NCBI GenBank assembly: GCA_946480475.1
Contig: CAMLJM010000011.1
Location: 1-64,000 of the forward strand
Length of the DNA stretch: 64,000 nt
From: an uncultured Alphaproteobacteria bacterium
GTDB lineage: Bacteria > Pseudomonadota > Alphaproteobacteria > Micavibrionales > Micavibrionaceae
Direction: 5' to 3'
A program made the translations under genes and the position numbers. Positions 43,037-50,988 of the stretch are shown here, piece by piece (the first letter of the stretch is position 1; the number at the start of each line of letters is the position of its first letter). A model generated the notes under the pieces. The model did not search any database. It saw nothing but the letters and a program-made list of their open reading frames with translations, and was not told the DNA's origin.

Positions 43037-43081
43037 TTTCCAATTTAGAAATATATCAAATATTAATTTCCAAATTGGAAA
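43037..43081. promoter_or_regulatory. Double palindromic operator between divergent regulators
   Basis: TTTCCAATTTAGAAA at 43037-43051 (one arm mismatch) and TTTCCAAATTGGAAA at 43067-43081 (perfect 7-bp arms). Centres are 30 bases apart, about three helical turns, on the same face of the DNA. Both lie between the two regulator starts in an AT-rich promoter region. Confidence 0.75.
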
Positions 43082-43116
43082 TATCATAGTGCTTATATTG
43101 CCATGATAATAAGGCC

Positions 43117-43713
43117 ATGGACGCAACATGGCTAAAAACGCAATTTGAACTGAATCCTGCAAAAACCCGGGCGGATTTAGCCCGTGCTTTGGCGCTGGAC
43201 CCTCCGGCTATCAGTAAAATTCTGGCTGGGACCCGTCAGATCAAGGCTCACGAATATGTGGCGATGCGTCGGTTCTTTGATCTGCCTACAGACGGGCATA
43301 AAGCAGCTACACGCGGCAGCTATCAGCTGCAGACATTGCAGGCGGGTTTATCCGAACAGGAAGTGTCAGAGGATCAAGATGCCTGGATAATGCCAGCACG
43401 TTTGCTGGAATCTAAAACCACAGCACCACCCGAGAAGATCAGAATTTTTACAGTACGTGATAATAGCATGGAGCCTGACTTTGCGGTCGGCACACAAGTG
43501 TTGGTGGATCTTTCCGACAATATGCCTTCGCCGCCCGGGGTATTCGTCATGTCCGATGGGGTGGGGCCTGTCCTGCGTCAGTGCGATATAGTACCAGGCG
43601 AGAAACCGCTGATGGTGAATATCTCATCACGGAGCGGGGTTTCTTTTCGTCTGCCTGTCGAGAACGTCCATATTACCGGGCGTGTGATCGCCCGGCTTGA
43701 ATGGCTGAAATAA
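43117..43713 (+). CDS. LexA/CI-like regulator with S24 domain lacking the catalytic lysine
   Basis: 198 residues: an N-terminal helix-turn-helix (about 12-45, TRADLARALALDPPAISKIL, AGTRQIK) and a C-terminal S24 peptidase-like domain (about 105-198). Ser117 in RDNSMEPDF matches the nucleophile of LexA-type repressors, but the position 37 residues later, normally Lys, is Arg154 (VLRQCD). Self-cleavage is therefore doubtful, and it may act as a stable repressor or dimerise without proteolysis. It is divergent from the XRE regulator over the double operator. Confidence 0.82.
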   Translation: MDATWLKTQFELNPAKTRADLARALALDPPAISKILAGTRQIKAHEYVAMRRFFDLPTDGHKAATRGSYQLQTLQAGLSEQEVSEDQDAWIMPARLLESKTTAPPEKIRIFTVRDNSMEPDFAVGTQVLVDLSDNMPSPPGVFVMSDGVGPVLRQCDIVPGEKPLMVNISSRSGVSFRLPVENVHITGRVIARLEWLK

Positions 43714-43723
43714 TCATGTGCCT

Positions 43724-46015
43724 TTAAGGCGCGCGCCTGGCCAATATAGCGGGTATTGGCCTGTCAGGCTTGTCCTGTTTATCCGGTGCAGACTCAGGCG
43801 ATGCCGCATAGGATAATAACTTCGGTGCAGCGACTTGTGTTGCAAATACGTGCTTCAATACATCTTCGGCTGTTTCAACAGGAATGATCTGAAGTTTGCT
43901 TCTGATTTCATCTGAGGCATCGCTCAAATCTCTCATATTCGCCTGCGGGATCAATACTGTCGTAATACCCTCCCGCATGGCGCCCTCCAGCTTCTCGATG
44001 GTGCCTCCGATGGCGCGAACGCGGCCACCCAATGTCAATTTCCCTGTCATGGCGAGATTGGCGCGCAGGGGCTCATCTTTAATCGCCGACATACAGGCGC
44101 TCAATAAAGCTATCCCGGCAGAAGGGCCATCTTTCGCACCGTCACCGACGGCATCGACATGCAACTCTATTTTCTCGAGATCATCAGGTTTCACGCCATG
44201 ATTTTTTGCGTTAGCCTTAATCCAAGAGGTTACGACGTCAATCGACTCCTGCATTACCTCTTTCATTTGGCCAGTGCGCTTGATTTTCAGGCCATCTTTG
44301 CCTTCCATCTTAATGGCTTCGAATGGCAATACGCTGCCAAAGCTGCCGGCGACGCCCAGTCCATTCGAAACACCGACAGAATCTTTATGGGTGAGCATAT
44401 CGCTATATATACGCGGTTTTCCTAGATAGTCGGTAAGGTCGGATTCTTTAACTTCTACGATTTCATCAACATCTTCACGTTCAAGTTTATAGGCCACTTT
44501 GCGGCATATCTTCTCGATCAGCCTTTCCAGTTCTCGTACGCCCGGTTCTCGTACATATTTGCTGATAATGGCCTTCAATGTTTCATCAGGAATGCTAATA
44601 TCATCTTGTGATAATCCCGCTTTTTCCATTTGTTGGGGCAGCAAGTGATATTGCGCGATTTTCAGTTTCTTTTCCGATGTATATGACGGCAGGTCGACAA
44701 CCTCCATGCGGTCACGCAGGGCAGGCATGATGTTCCACTTGTCATTGGATGTGGCAATAAACAGGACATCGCTAAGGTCGAACTCAACATCTACATAAGT
44801 ATCGCGGAAATGTGAGTTCTGCTCCGGATCAATCACTTCAAGGAGTGCTGATTCGACATCAGGGTTGTCACCATTACCGGTGCCCACCTTGTCGATCTCA
44901 TCAAGCAGAAAAAGTGGATTTTTAACGCCAGCCTCTATCAGGCCCTTGACGATACGGCCAGGCAGAGCGCCTGTGTAAGTGCTCGAATGTCCGCGAATGG
45001 CAACAGAATCACGCACCCCGCCTAAGGCGATACGAACCAGCGTCCGGCCCGTAGCATAAGCAATAGCCTGCGCCAGTGATGTTTTGCCTATACCGGGCGC
45101 GCCATTGAAGCAAAGCACTTTGCCGCTGCTATTGCCCGTGCGCTGCTGTACGGCGACATGTTCAGCAATAATATCTTTGGCCTTGTCCAGGCCATAATGC
45201 TTCTCATCTAGACGAAGTTCTGTTTCTTCAATGTCGCTAATAAGTCTTGATTGCCTGTTCCATGGCAGGGACACCAGCGTTTCCAGGGCACGCAGCAGAC
45301 TTTTATAATCGCCTGATGTTTCCTGCATGCCGTCCATAAGTTTCAACTGGCTGTGCAAATGCTTCATGGCCGCAGGGGGTAATTCCTTATCTTCAGCCCG
45401 CAGGACCAGCATGTTTAGTTCGTCACTATTATAATCGCCTTTACGGGCGTTTTTCTTTTCTTGCAGAAGCCCCTCATGCGTTTCATAACGTCTGTCAAAC
45501 TGATGGGTCACGCGGTTTAGTAAACGTTGCATACGATCATCAACCCGCAGCGCATGATCCGTCCGGAATGTATCGGCCAGAGCTGCCGCCGCCCTTTTCC
45601 AGGCGGGCATGACGTCAATCAGTTCAATCCGCGGCTTGTTGCCAAAAATGCTTAAGCACTCTGGTTCCTTGAAGGGGTAGTCATCCTCCATCTGGATGCC
45701 GCGTTCCCTTTCAAAGTCAGCACGTGCGGTGCGCAGAGACACTTTCTTCTGGTCACGCATTTCCAGCAGGATACGGTAAGGCTCCAGGGGGATGTCATCT
45801 TTTTCAAGCGCAAACGTTGCATCAATATAGGCATCAAGCAGACTATCAAACGCTACTTGGCGGAAATTCCGACCATCGACAAGATCGGGGTCGAGCATGA
45901 CATAGGCATCAATGAATTCTTGCTTGCGCTCAATTGTATCGATGATACCGACAAGGTTATCGAGCGCTTCTTTCAGCCTTACATCAGCCAGAGGTTTCTT
46001 TTTCTTGGTCGCCAT
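43724..46015 (-). CDS. Lon-type ATP-dependent protease with an atypical N-terminus
   Basis: 763 residues. The AAA+ module has Walker A GAPGIGKTS (Lys311) and Walker B FLLDEIDKV. The protease domain has Ser632 in KDGPSAGIALL and Lys675 in GGTIEKLEG, exactly 43 residues apart as in E. coli Lon, so it should be active. The first about 180 residues lack the usual Lon N-domain signature (LPLRDxVVFPxxxxPLxVGR). They are instead acidic/helical (FRQVAFDSLLDAYIDATFAL, RIELIDVMPAWKRAAAALAD). It may be an accessory Lon with its own substrate recognition. GGGAGAA lies upstream of the ATG. Confidence 0.88.
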   Translation of the reverse strand: MATKKKKPLADVRLKEALDNLVGIIDTIERKQEFIDAYVMLDPDLVDGRNFRQVAFDSLLDAYIDATFALEKDDIPLEPYRILLEMRDQKKVSLRTARADFERERGIQMEDDYPFKEPECLSIFGNKPRIELIDVMPAWKRAAAALADTFRTDHALRVDDRMQRLLNRVTHQFDRRYETHEGLLQEKKNARKGDYNSDELNMLVLRAEDKELPPAAMKHLHSQLKLMDGMQETSGDYKSLLRALETLVSLPWNRQSRLISDIEETELRLDEKHYGLDKAKDIIAEHVAVQQRTGNSSGKVLCFNGAPGIGKTSLAQAIAYATGRTLVRIALGGVRDSVAIRGHSSTYTGALPGRIVKGLIEAGVKNPLFLLDEIDKVGTGNGDNPDVESALLEVIDPEQNSHFRDTYVDVEFDLSDVLFIATSNDKWNIMPALRDRMEVVDLPSYTSEKKLKIAQYHLLPQQMEKAGLSQDDISIPDETLKAIISKYVREPGVRELERLIEKICRKVAYKLEREDVDEIVEVKESDLTDYLGKPRIYSDMLTHKDSVGVSNGLGVAGSFGSVLPFEAIKMEGKDGLKIKRTGQMKEVMQESIDVVTSWIKANAKNHGVKPDDLEKIELHVDAVGDGAKDGPSAGIALLSACMSAIKDEPLRANLAMTGKLTLGGRVRAIGGTIEKLEGAMREGITTVLIPQANMRDLSDASDEIRSKLQIIPVETAEDVLKHVFATQVAAPKLLSYAASPESAPDKQDKPDRPIPAILARRAP

Positions 46016-46107
46016 AGTACGCAGTTCTCCCTATTTTTTATAAGAAAGAAGATTAGGTATAAAAAGTACGGCAGGCAAACTTTTATTTGTCAGAATGAAC
46101 ATAAACA

Positions 46108-46129
46108 AAAGGCGCCACAGGGCGCCTTT
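46108..46129 (-). terminator. Rho-independent terminator after rpmG
   Basis: AAAGGCGCC-CTGT-GGCGCCTTT on the minus strand, followed by TGTTT, 27 bases beyond the rpmG stop. Confidence 0.85.
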
Positions 46130-46155
46130 CTTTAAAAAACAGCAGAAAACGGCCA

Positions 46156-46362
46156 CTATTTTTTGTGCGGTGGCATTTTCTTTTCTTCGAAAACGACATG
46201 CATGCCTGGTTTACCGGTCTCTGGGTTCAGGGCCCAAGGATCGTACTTCTTAATTTTCATTTTTTCCGTTTTTGTACGGGGGTTTTTCGTCGTGTAGTAA
46301 CGGTAGCCGGTGCCAGCCGAGCTCTCCAGACGAATTTTCATGGCCACGCTTTTCTTCGCCAT
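46156..46362 (-). CDS. rpmG: 50S ribosomal protein L33
   Basis: 68 residues: [20 protein letters not shown], then [14 protein letters not shown], the Cys-less form of L33 usual in proteobacteria. The C-terminal extension ([20 protein letters not shown] and PHKK) makes it about 13 residues longer than E. coli L33. It follows rnr on the same strand with a 117-base gap, as in many alphaproteobacteria. Confidence 0.95.
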   Translation of the reverse strand: MAKKSVAMKIRLESSAGTGYRYYTTKNPRTKTEKMKIKKYDPWALNPETGKPGMHVVFEEKKMPPHKK

Positions 46363-46479
46363 AACGCTAAATCCTTGTAAATATTGGGCATTTCAAAAGG
46401 GAAAAAGCCCGAAAACCTGTGGAACAGGGGCGTAATTTACGGATTTCCGCAGGAATGTCAAGGAAATCCGCTAAATCAT

Positions 46480-48804
46480 TTAGCGACGGCCTTTAGGCCC
46501 CTTGCCGCCCTTTTTAGGACCCTTGAAGGGGCGTGAATCACGATCTGATCGTTCGTGCCGTTCGCCATCCCGACCCTTACCCTTGTTCCAGCTTCGTTTC
46601 TCGGCGCGAGGCTTACTAAAGCCGCCGCGTGGAGTGACGGGTGCCGCCATCATCAGGCCCGGGATATCCGCACCATTTGTATTCGTAACGCCAAATACCA
46701 TGCCCCCGGTGACAGGATCAGCCTCCATAAGACGCACGCGAATTTCGGCACCCAAACGATAAAGGCGGCGGCTCCGGCGTCCGATCAGCGCATGTTGTTT
46801 CTCGTCATGATCGTAAAAATCATCAGGCAGGGTGCGAATGGGGATGATGCCATCAGCGCCTGTTTCATTTAAGGACACGAATAAACCAAAACGCGTAACG
46901 CCTGTGATGCGACCATCGAATTCATTGTCGATACGTTCTGACAACCAAGCCGCTGTAAAGCGGTCAATGGCTGAACGTTCTGCTTCCATGCTCTTGCGCT
47001 CTGTGTCGGAAATATGTTGCGACATTTCTTCCAGACGCACCATTTCTTCGTCATGAAGGCCGCCGGGCCCAAGATCATAGGCGCGGATAAGGGCGCGGTG
47101 AATGAGCAGGTCGGCATAACGGCGAATAGGGGAAGTAAAGTGGGCATAGCGCTGTAAGGCAAGACCGAAGTGCCCGGAATTCTCAGGGTTATAATGTGCC
47201 TGTGCCTGACAACGCAAGACAACTTGAGAAATCACCTGACTATAGGGCAGGTTGGCGGCCTTATGTAACAATGTATTGATCTGCGCAGGCTTTAACACCT
47301 GGCCTTTCGGCAGCGACAGGCCAAAGCCTTCGATAAAATCACGAACGGCATCCAGCTTGTCGGGCGAGGGACGTTCATGCACACGATAAACACAAGGTGT
47401 CTTCCGGGCCTCTAATGCTTGAGCAGCAGCTACGTTCGCGAGGATCATGAATTCTTCGATGAGCTTGTGCGAATCTAACCGTTCGCGCAACCTGACCCCG
47501 GACATTTCATTCTTCTCGTTAATGACGATCCGGCGTTCCGGTAGATCAAGATCAAGGGCGCTGCGTTCTTCGCGGGCTTTCCAGAGAATATCATAAGCCT
47601 TGTAAAGGGGATTGATCACGCGTTCCATCAAAGGGCCGGTAATATCATCGGTCACGCCATCTTTGGCGGCTTGTACCTGTTCATATGTCAGACGGGCTTC
47701 TGATCTCATCAGGCCGCGGACGAATTTATGCTTCTGTAATTTTCCTTGCTTATCGATCCACATATGCACAGCAAGCGTAGCGCGGTTCTCGCGCGGCACC
47801 AGAGAACAGAGATCGTTTGATAGTTTCTCCGGCAGCATCGGTACGACGCGATCAGGGAAATAGGTGGAATTACCACGGCGCAGGGCTTCCTTGTTCAACT
47901 GGCTGCCGAATGTGACGTAATACGCGACATCGGCAATCGCGACGATCAGGTGGAATCCATCATCGGCTTCTTCGGCAAATACGGCGTCGTCAAAATCGCG
48001 TGCGTCGGCGCCGTCAATCGTAACCAGCGGCACTGTACGTAAGTCCTCCCTGCCTTTCAGGTCGGGGACAATCATATCTTTGGTTTCGTCGATAACGGCC
48101 TTGGGGAATTCTGGCTTGATGCCCACAGTATGCATGGCGACAAGGCTGATCGCTTTCGGGTCGTCCTGTTGGCCGATCACCTCGATAACGCGCACACGCT
48201 TGTTACGCAAGCCACGCGCAGGCTGTACTTCAGCAATACATAAATCGCCGGGTTCCGCCCCATTAAGGTCGGCCTGCATCAGGTCAAAATCGTATTTGGC
48301 TTTACGATCTGTGGGTTTCAGAATGAAACCGCGGGGTATTTTCACAACCAGTCCCATCACCCTGTTCTGCGGCGTGTCGAGGCGGCGGATAATTTCAGCT
48401 TCATATATCTTGTCGCTAAGTCGTTTCAGTTTTGCCAGGGCACGGTCGCCGGCGCCAAGATTGCTCTGGCCATTCCTATCTGGCATTACATCAATGCGGG
48501 GTAAGTCGCCTTGTACGGCTTCATCCCATTCTGTGGGCTTGGCCAGCAAATCACCGTCGGCATCTATATCGGTAATTTCAATGACGGCCACAGTGGGCAG
48601 GGCCTGGGGTACGGCATAGGCCTGTCCGGCAAGCTTGATGATAGCACCCCGACTTTCCAGCTCACGCAGAATATCTTTCAATACGATTCTGCCATCGTCC
48701 CCTTTGATATGAAAGGCCTGGGCAATCTCACGCTTGGTGAGCGGCGTTGGGCTGTCGGAGAGGAAACGCAGTATATTATCAGGGGAGAGGGAGCTATTTT
48801 TCAT
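46480..48804 (-). CDS. rnr: Ribonuclease R
   Basis: 774 residues. N-terminal winged helix (TPLTKREIAQAFHIKGDD), cold-shock/OB domains, RNB catalytic domain with DGADARDFDDAVFAE (metal-binding aspartates) and PERRIVI, then an S1 domain (FDGRITGVTRFGLFVSLNET) and a basic Lys/Arg/Gly-rich tail. It degrades structured RNA 3' to 5' and acts in RNA quality control. It usually sits directly downstream of topA. Here three small genes intervene. Confidence 0.95.
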   Translation of the reverse strand: MKNSSLSPDNILRFLSDSPTPLTKREIAQAFHIKGDDGRIVLKDILRELESRGAIIKLAGQAYAVPQALPTVAVIEITDIDADGDLLAKPTEWDEAVQGDLPRIDVMPDRNGQSNLGAGDRALAKLKRLSDKIYEAEIIRRLDTPQNRVMGLVVKIPRGFILKPTDRKAKYDFDLMQADLNGAEPGDLCIAEVQPARGLRNKRVRVIEVIGQQDDPKAISLVAMHTVGIKPEFPKAVIDETKDMIVPDLKGREDLRTVPLVTIDGADARDFDDAVFAEEADDGFHLIVAIADVAYYVTFGSQLNKEALRRGNSTYFPDRVVPMLPEKLSNDLCSLVPRENRATLAVHMWIDKQGKLQKHKFVRGLMRSEARLTYEQVQAAKDGVTDDITGPLMERVINPLYKAYDILWKAREERSALDLDLPERRIVINEKNEMSGVRLRERLDSHKLIEEFMILANVAAAQALEARKTPCVYRVHERPSPDKLDAVRDFIEGFGLSLPKGQVLKPAQINTLLHKAANLPYSQVISQVVLRCQAQAHYNPENSGHFGLALQRYAHFTSPIRRYADLLIHRALIRAYDLGPGGLHDEEMVRLEEMSQHISDTERKSMEAERSAIDRFTAAWLSERIDNEFDGRITGVTRFGLFVSLNETGADGIIPIRTLPDDFYDHDEKQHALIGRRSRRLYRLGAEIRVRLMEADPVTGGMVFGVTNTNGADIPGLMMAAPVTPRGGFSKPRAEKRSWNKGKGRDGERHERSDRDSRPFKGPKKGGKGPKGRR

Positions 48805-48870
48805 GTCCTCTCTATTAGAACATACTGTGTCCTCCTTATAAATGAATAAGTCTGCTCACAGGCTATGTCT

Positions 48871-49158
48871 TTACAGATTCGTTACACTTGTCTGAGCAGG
48901 AAAAGCGCAAATATTGCTGGGTGCTACACGCTTACGTGATCCTGACGGGGATTTGGGTTTTGTAGACCTTAATAATTTCTGGTTTTCCTGCAACTCTTGA
49001 TCCAGCAGCATTACAATCGCCTGAATATTATGGCTCGTGGCCGGGTCTATGCCCTGCTTATCTGTCTCATTCATATACATCAGCGCATGAATATGGGCGA
49101 TGTAATGACGGCATCTTTCAAGCGATAACTGACTGAATACAATGGTATTCTTTTTCAT
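48871..49158 (-). CDS. Small hypothetical protein (95 aa) divergent from an XRE regulator
   Basis: 95 residues from the ATG at 49158, which has GGAGGGAAGACC directly upstream. A longer in-frame start would cross the operator palindromes. Soluble and helical (SQLSLERCRHYIAHIHALMY, QAIVMLLDQELQENQKLL), basic C-terminal tail. No family recognised. It is likely controlled by the divergent regulator through the palindromes at 49183-49260. Confidence 0.65.
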   Translation of the reverse strand: MKKNTIVFSQLSLERCRHYIAHIHALMYMNETDKQGIDPATSHNIQAIVMLLDQELQENQKLLRSTKPKSPSGSRKRVAPSNICAFPAQTSVTNL

Positions 49159-49182
49159 GGTCTTCCCTCCGGTCTGTAAAAA

Positions 49183-49260
49183 ATTCAACGATGATTGAAT
49201 TATATTCATAAAAACATACGATAGCAACCTAAATAATGAAAAAATTCAATTTAAATTGAA
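49183..49260. promoter_or_regulatory. Pair of palindromic operators between divergent genes
   Basis: ATTCAACGATGATTGAAT (49183-49200, 6-bp arms) and TTCAATTTAAATTGAA (49245-49260, perfect palindrome) share the half-site TTCAA/TTGAA. They lie between the 95-aa gene and the XRE regulator gene. The second is 23 bases before the regulator's ATG, suggesting autoregulation. Confidence 0.72.
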
Positions 49261-49283
49261 AAAAATTCATGATATGAACAGGA

Positions 49284-49928
49284 ATGATTACAAAAGAGCA
49301 ATGTCGGGCTGCGCGCGGCCTTTTGGACTGGACGCAACAGGATCTGGCTGATGCCGCCGCCCTGTCAAAAACCGCTATCAATAACTTCGAGCGGGGGGTC
49401 AAAGATGTACGCGGTGAATCCTTATTGGCGATACGCGCGGCTTTTGAAAAACACGATATTGAATTCGTCGGTGATTATGGCGTCCATAAACGCCGTGATA
49501 CCGTAAGGATTTTGAATGGTGAAGAAGCTCTGCCGCATCTTTGGGACGATATCTATGAAACACTGCGCCATACGGGCGGAGAGGTTCTGATTGCCAATCT
49601 GGACGAGCGGCGTTCACACTTGGCCCATCCCGAGAAACTGCGTGCGCATTTGGACCGTCTGACACGTGCCGGCATTACAGAGCGACTGCTATGCTGCGAA
49701 GGGGATAACTACTTTCTGCAGCCTGCTTCTTACTACAGATGGCTTCCCCGCACAGGTTATGAATCCGGCATGACAAGCTTTATTTATGGGGGGAAGGTGG
49801 CTTTGCAACTATGGAACGAGTCTATGATTATCCTGATTCATAGTGCGGCGGCTTATGAGGCTGAATTGCAACGTTTTGAATTACTTTGGAAAAATGCGGT
49901 AATACCAGAGTATGATACCCTGCAATAA
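49284..49928 (+). CDS. XRE-family regulator with a C-terminal sensor-like domain
   Basis: 214 residues: N-terminal helix-turn-helix (CRAARGLLDWTQQDLADAAA, LSKTAINNFERG) of the short type common in alphaproteobacteria, then about 140 residues (GGEVLIANLDERRSHLAHPE, GITERLLCCEGDNYF, WNESMIILIHSAAAYEAELQ) that recall the TrmB-type effector/PLD-like fold without HKD catalytic motifs. The ligand is unknown. It precedes a DUF2156 gene by 73 bases and faces two palindromic operators. Confidence 0.8.
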   Translation: MITKEQCRAARGLLDWTQQDLADAAALSKTAINNFERGVKDVRGESLLAIRAAFEKHDIEFVGDYGVHKRRDTVRILNGEEALPHLWDDIYETLRHTGGEVLIANLDERRSHLAHPEKLRAHLDRLTRAGITERLLCCEGDNYFLQPASYYRWLPRTGYESGMTSFIYGGKVALQLWNESMIILIHSAAAYEAELQRFELLWKNAVIPEYDTLQ

Positions 49929-50001
49929 TTATACATAATTTCTTGCAATACAACTAAAAGTAGATTACATTCCCAGTGTATTTACTCGGAAAGGTTGTGT
50001 T

Positions 50002-50988
50002 GTGGGGACCAGCTTTGCATACGAGCAATTCAACGCCCGTGTCCGTCAGGATTCAGTGGCGCGTGGGGATACGTATTTAAACGCGCCATTATATTATCTG
50101 TTGACGGGTCGCAAAGGTGCTTGGGTTCACGAAGGTTACGGAGCCGTTCTGGTGGTTTGTTGCCATCCGAATGTGCCTGACCGCCTGCTGGTGTTTCCTG
50201 AAATCGGCAACGCCGACAGAAGAGATAAAGGGCGGCTGACGGCATCCGTGCTGGCGCAGATCACTCCACCCGCAAGCGGTGTGCAGCTGGCGCGCTTTAC
50301 AGCAGAAGAATTTGAACAGGTCCGACAGGCTCTGGGACAGCGTAACGATCATACACCCGACCATATTGAGCTGATAACGGAAGAAGTTTTGGATTGGCGC
50401 TATCCCGTACATATCCTGGATACGAAATCAGTATCCGCGCTGGCAGGATCTGCGTACGCAAAAATTCGCAACAAGTGTAACCAAGTAGAAGGTAAGGTTG
50501 AAGCCATCAGCCTCGACGATCCGCGTGCATTGCGGGCGATGAAATCAGCGCTTAAATACTGGGAGGGCAGCATGCTCTTCCGCGAAGGCGCCGAAGATAC
50601 GGATATGTCGTATTACACGACCATGTTCAGCCTGATCGAGCGCTGGCCTGAGATGTTTGGCGGGCATGTTTTCTTGCAGGGTAATCGCCCTGTCGGCTTC
50701 ACAGTGTATGATAATGCTTTTAAGGGGACATCTAACCTGCTGGCCAATCTTTGTGATGCCTCTATCACAGGTATGGCAGACTACCAGATTGTGCATACAT
50801 GCCGTTCTCTTTCGGCGCGTGGCGTAACGGGTCTTAATTTTGGCGGGTCAGAGACGGCAAGCCTTGATGCCTTCAAACGCAAGTTCAATCCACGCGAGTC
50901 TTTTAATATTGCGTCAGGCGCAGTGCATTATGCGTCCCGCACGGATATCAATGTGCGTTCAGCAGTGCTGGTGCCGCATATGGCTTAG
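50002..50988 (+). CDS. DUF2156 / phosphatidylglycerol lysyltransferase-like GNAT protein
   Basis: 328 residues from GTG at 50002. The C-terminal two thirds resemble the double-GNAT fold of DUF2156 (LysX/MprF C-domain-like): KIRNKCNQVEGKV, VFLQGNRPVGFTVYDNAFKG, DYQIVHTCRSLSARGVTGLN, FGGSETASLDAFKRKFNP. There are no TM helices, so it is a soluble transferase, perhaps aminoacyl- or acyl-transferring. The substrate is unknown. The stop overlaps the topA stop by 4 bases. The upstream regulator may control it. Confidence 0.72.
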   Translation: MGTSFAYEQFNARVRQDSVARGDTYLNAPLYYLLTGRKGAWVHEGYGAVLVVCCHPNVPDRLLVFPEIGNADRRDKGRLTASVLAQITPPASGVQLARFTAEEFEQVRQALGQRNDHTPDHIELITEEVLDWRYPVHILDTKSVSALAGSAYAKIRNKCNQVEGKVEAISLDDPRALRAMKSALKYWEGSMLFREGAEDTDMSYYTTMFSLIERWPEMFGGHVFLQGNRPVGFTVYDNAFKGTSNLLANLCDASITGMADYQIVHTCRSLSARGVTGLNFGGSETASLDAFKRKFNPRESFNIASGAVHYASRTDINVRSAVLVPHMA

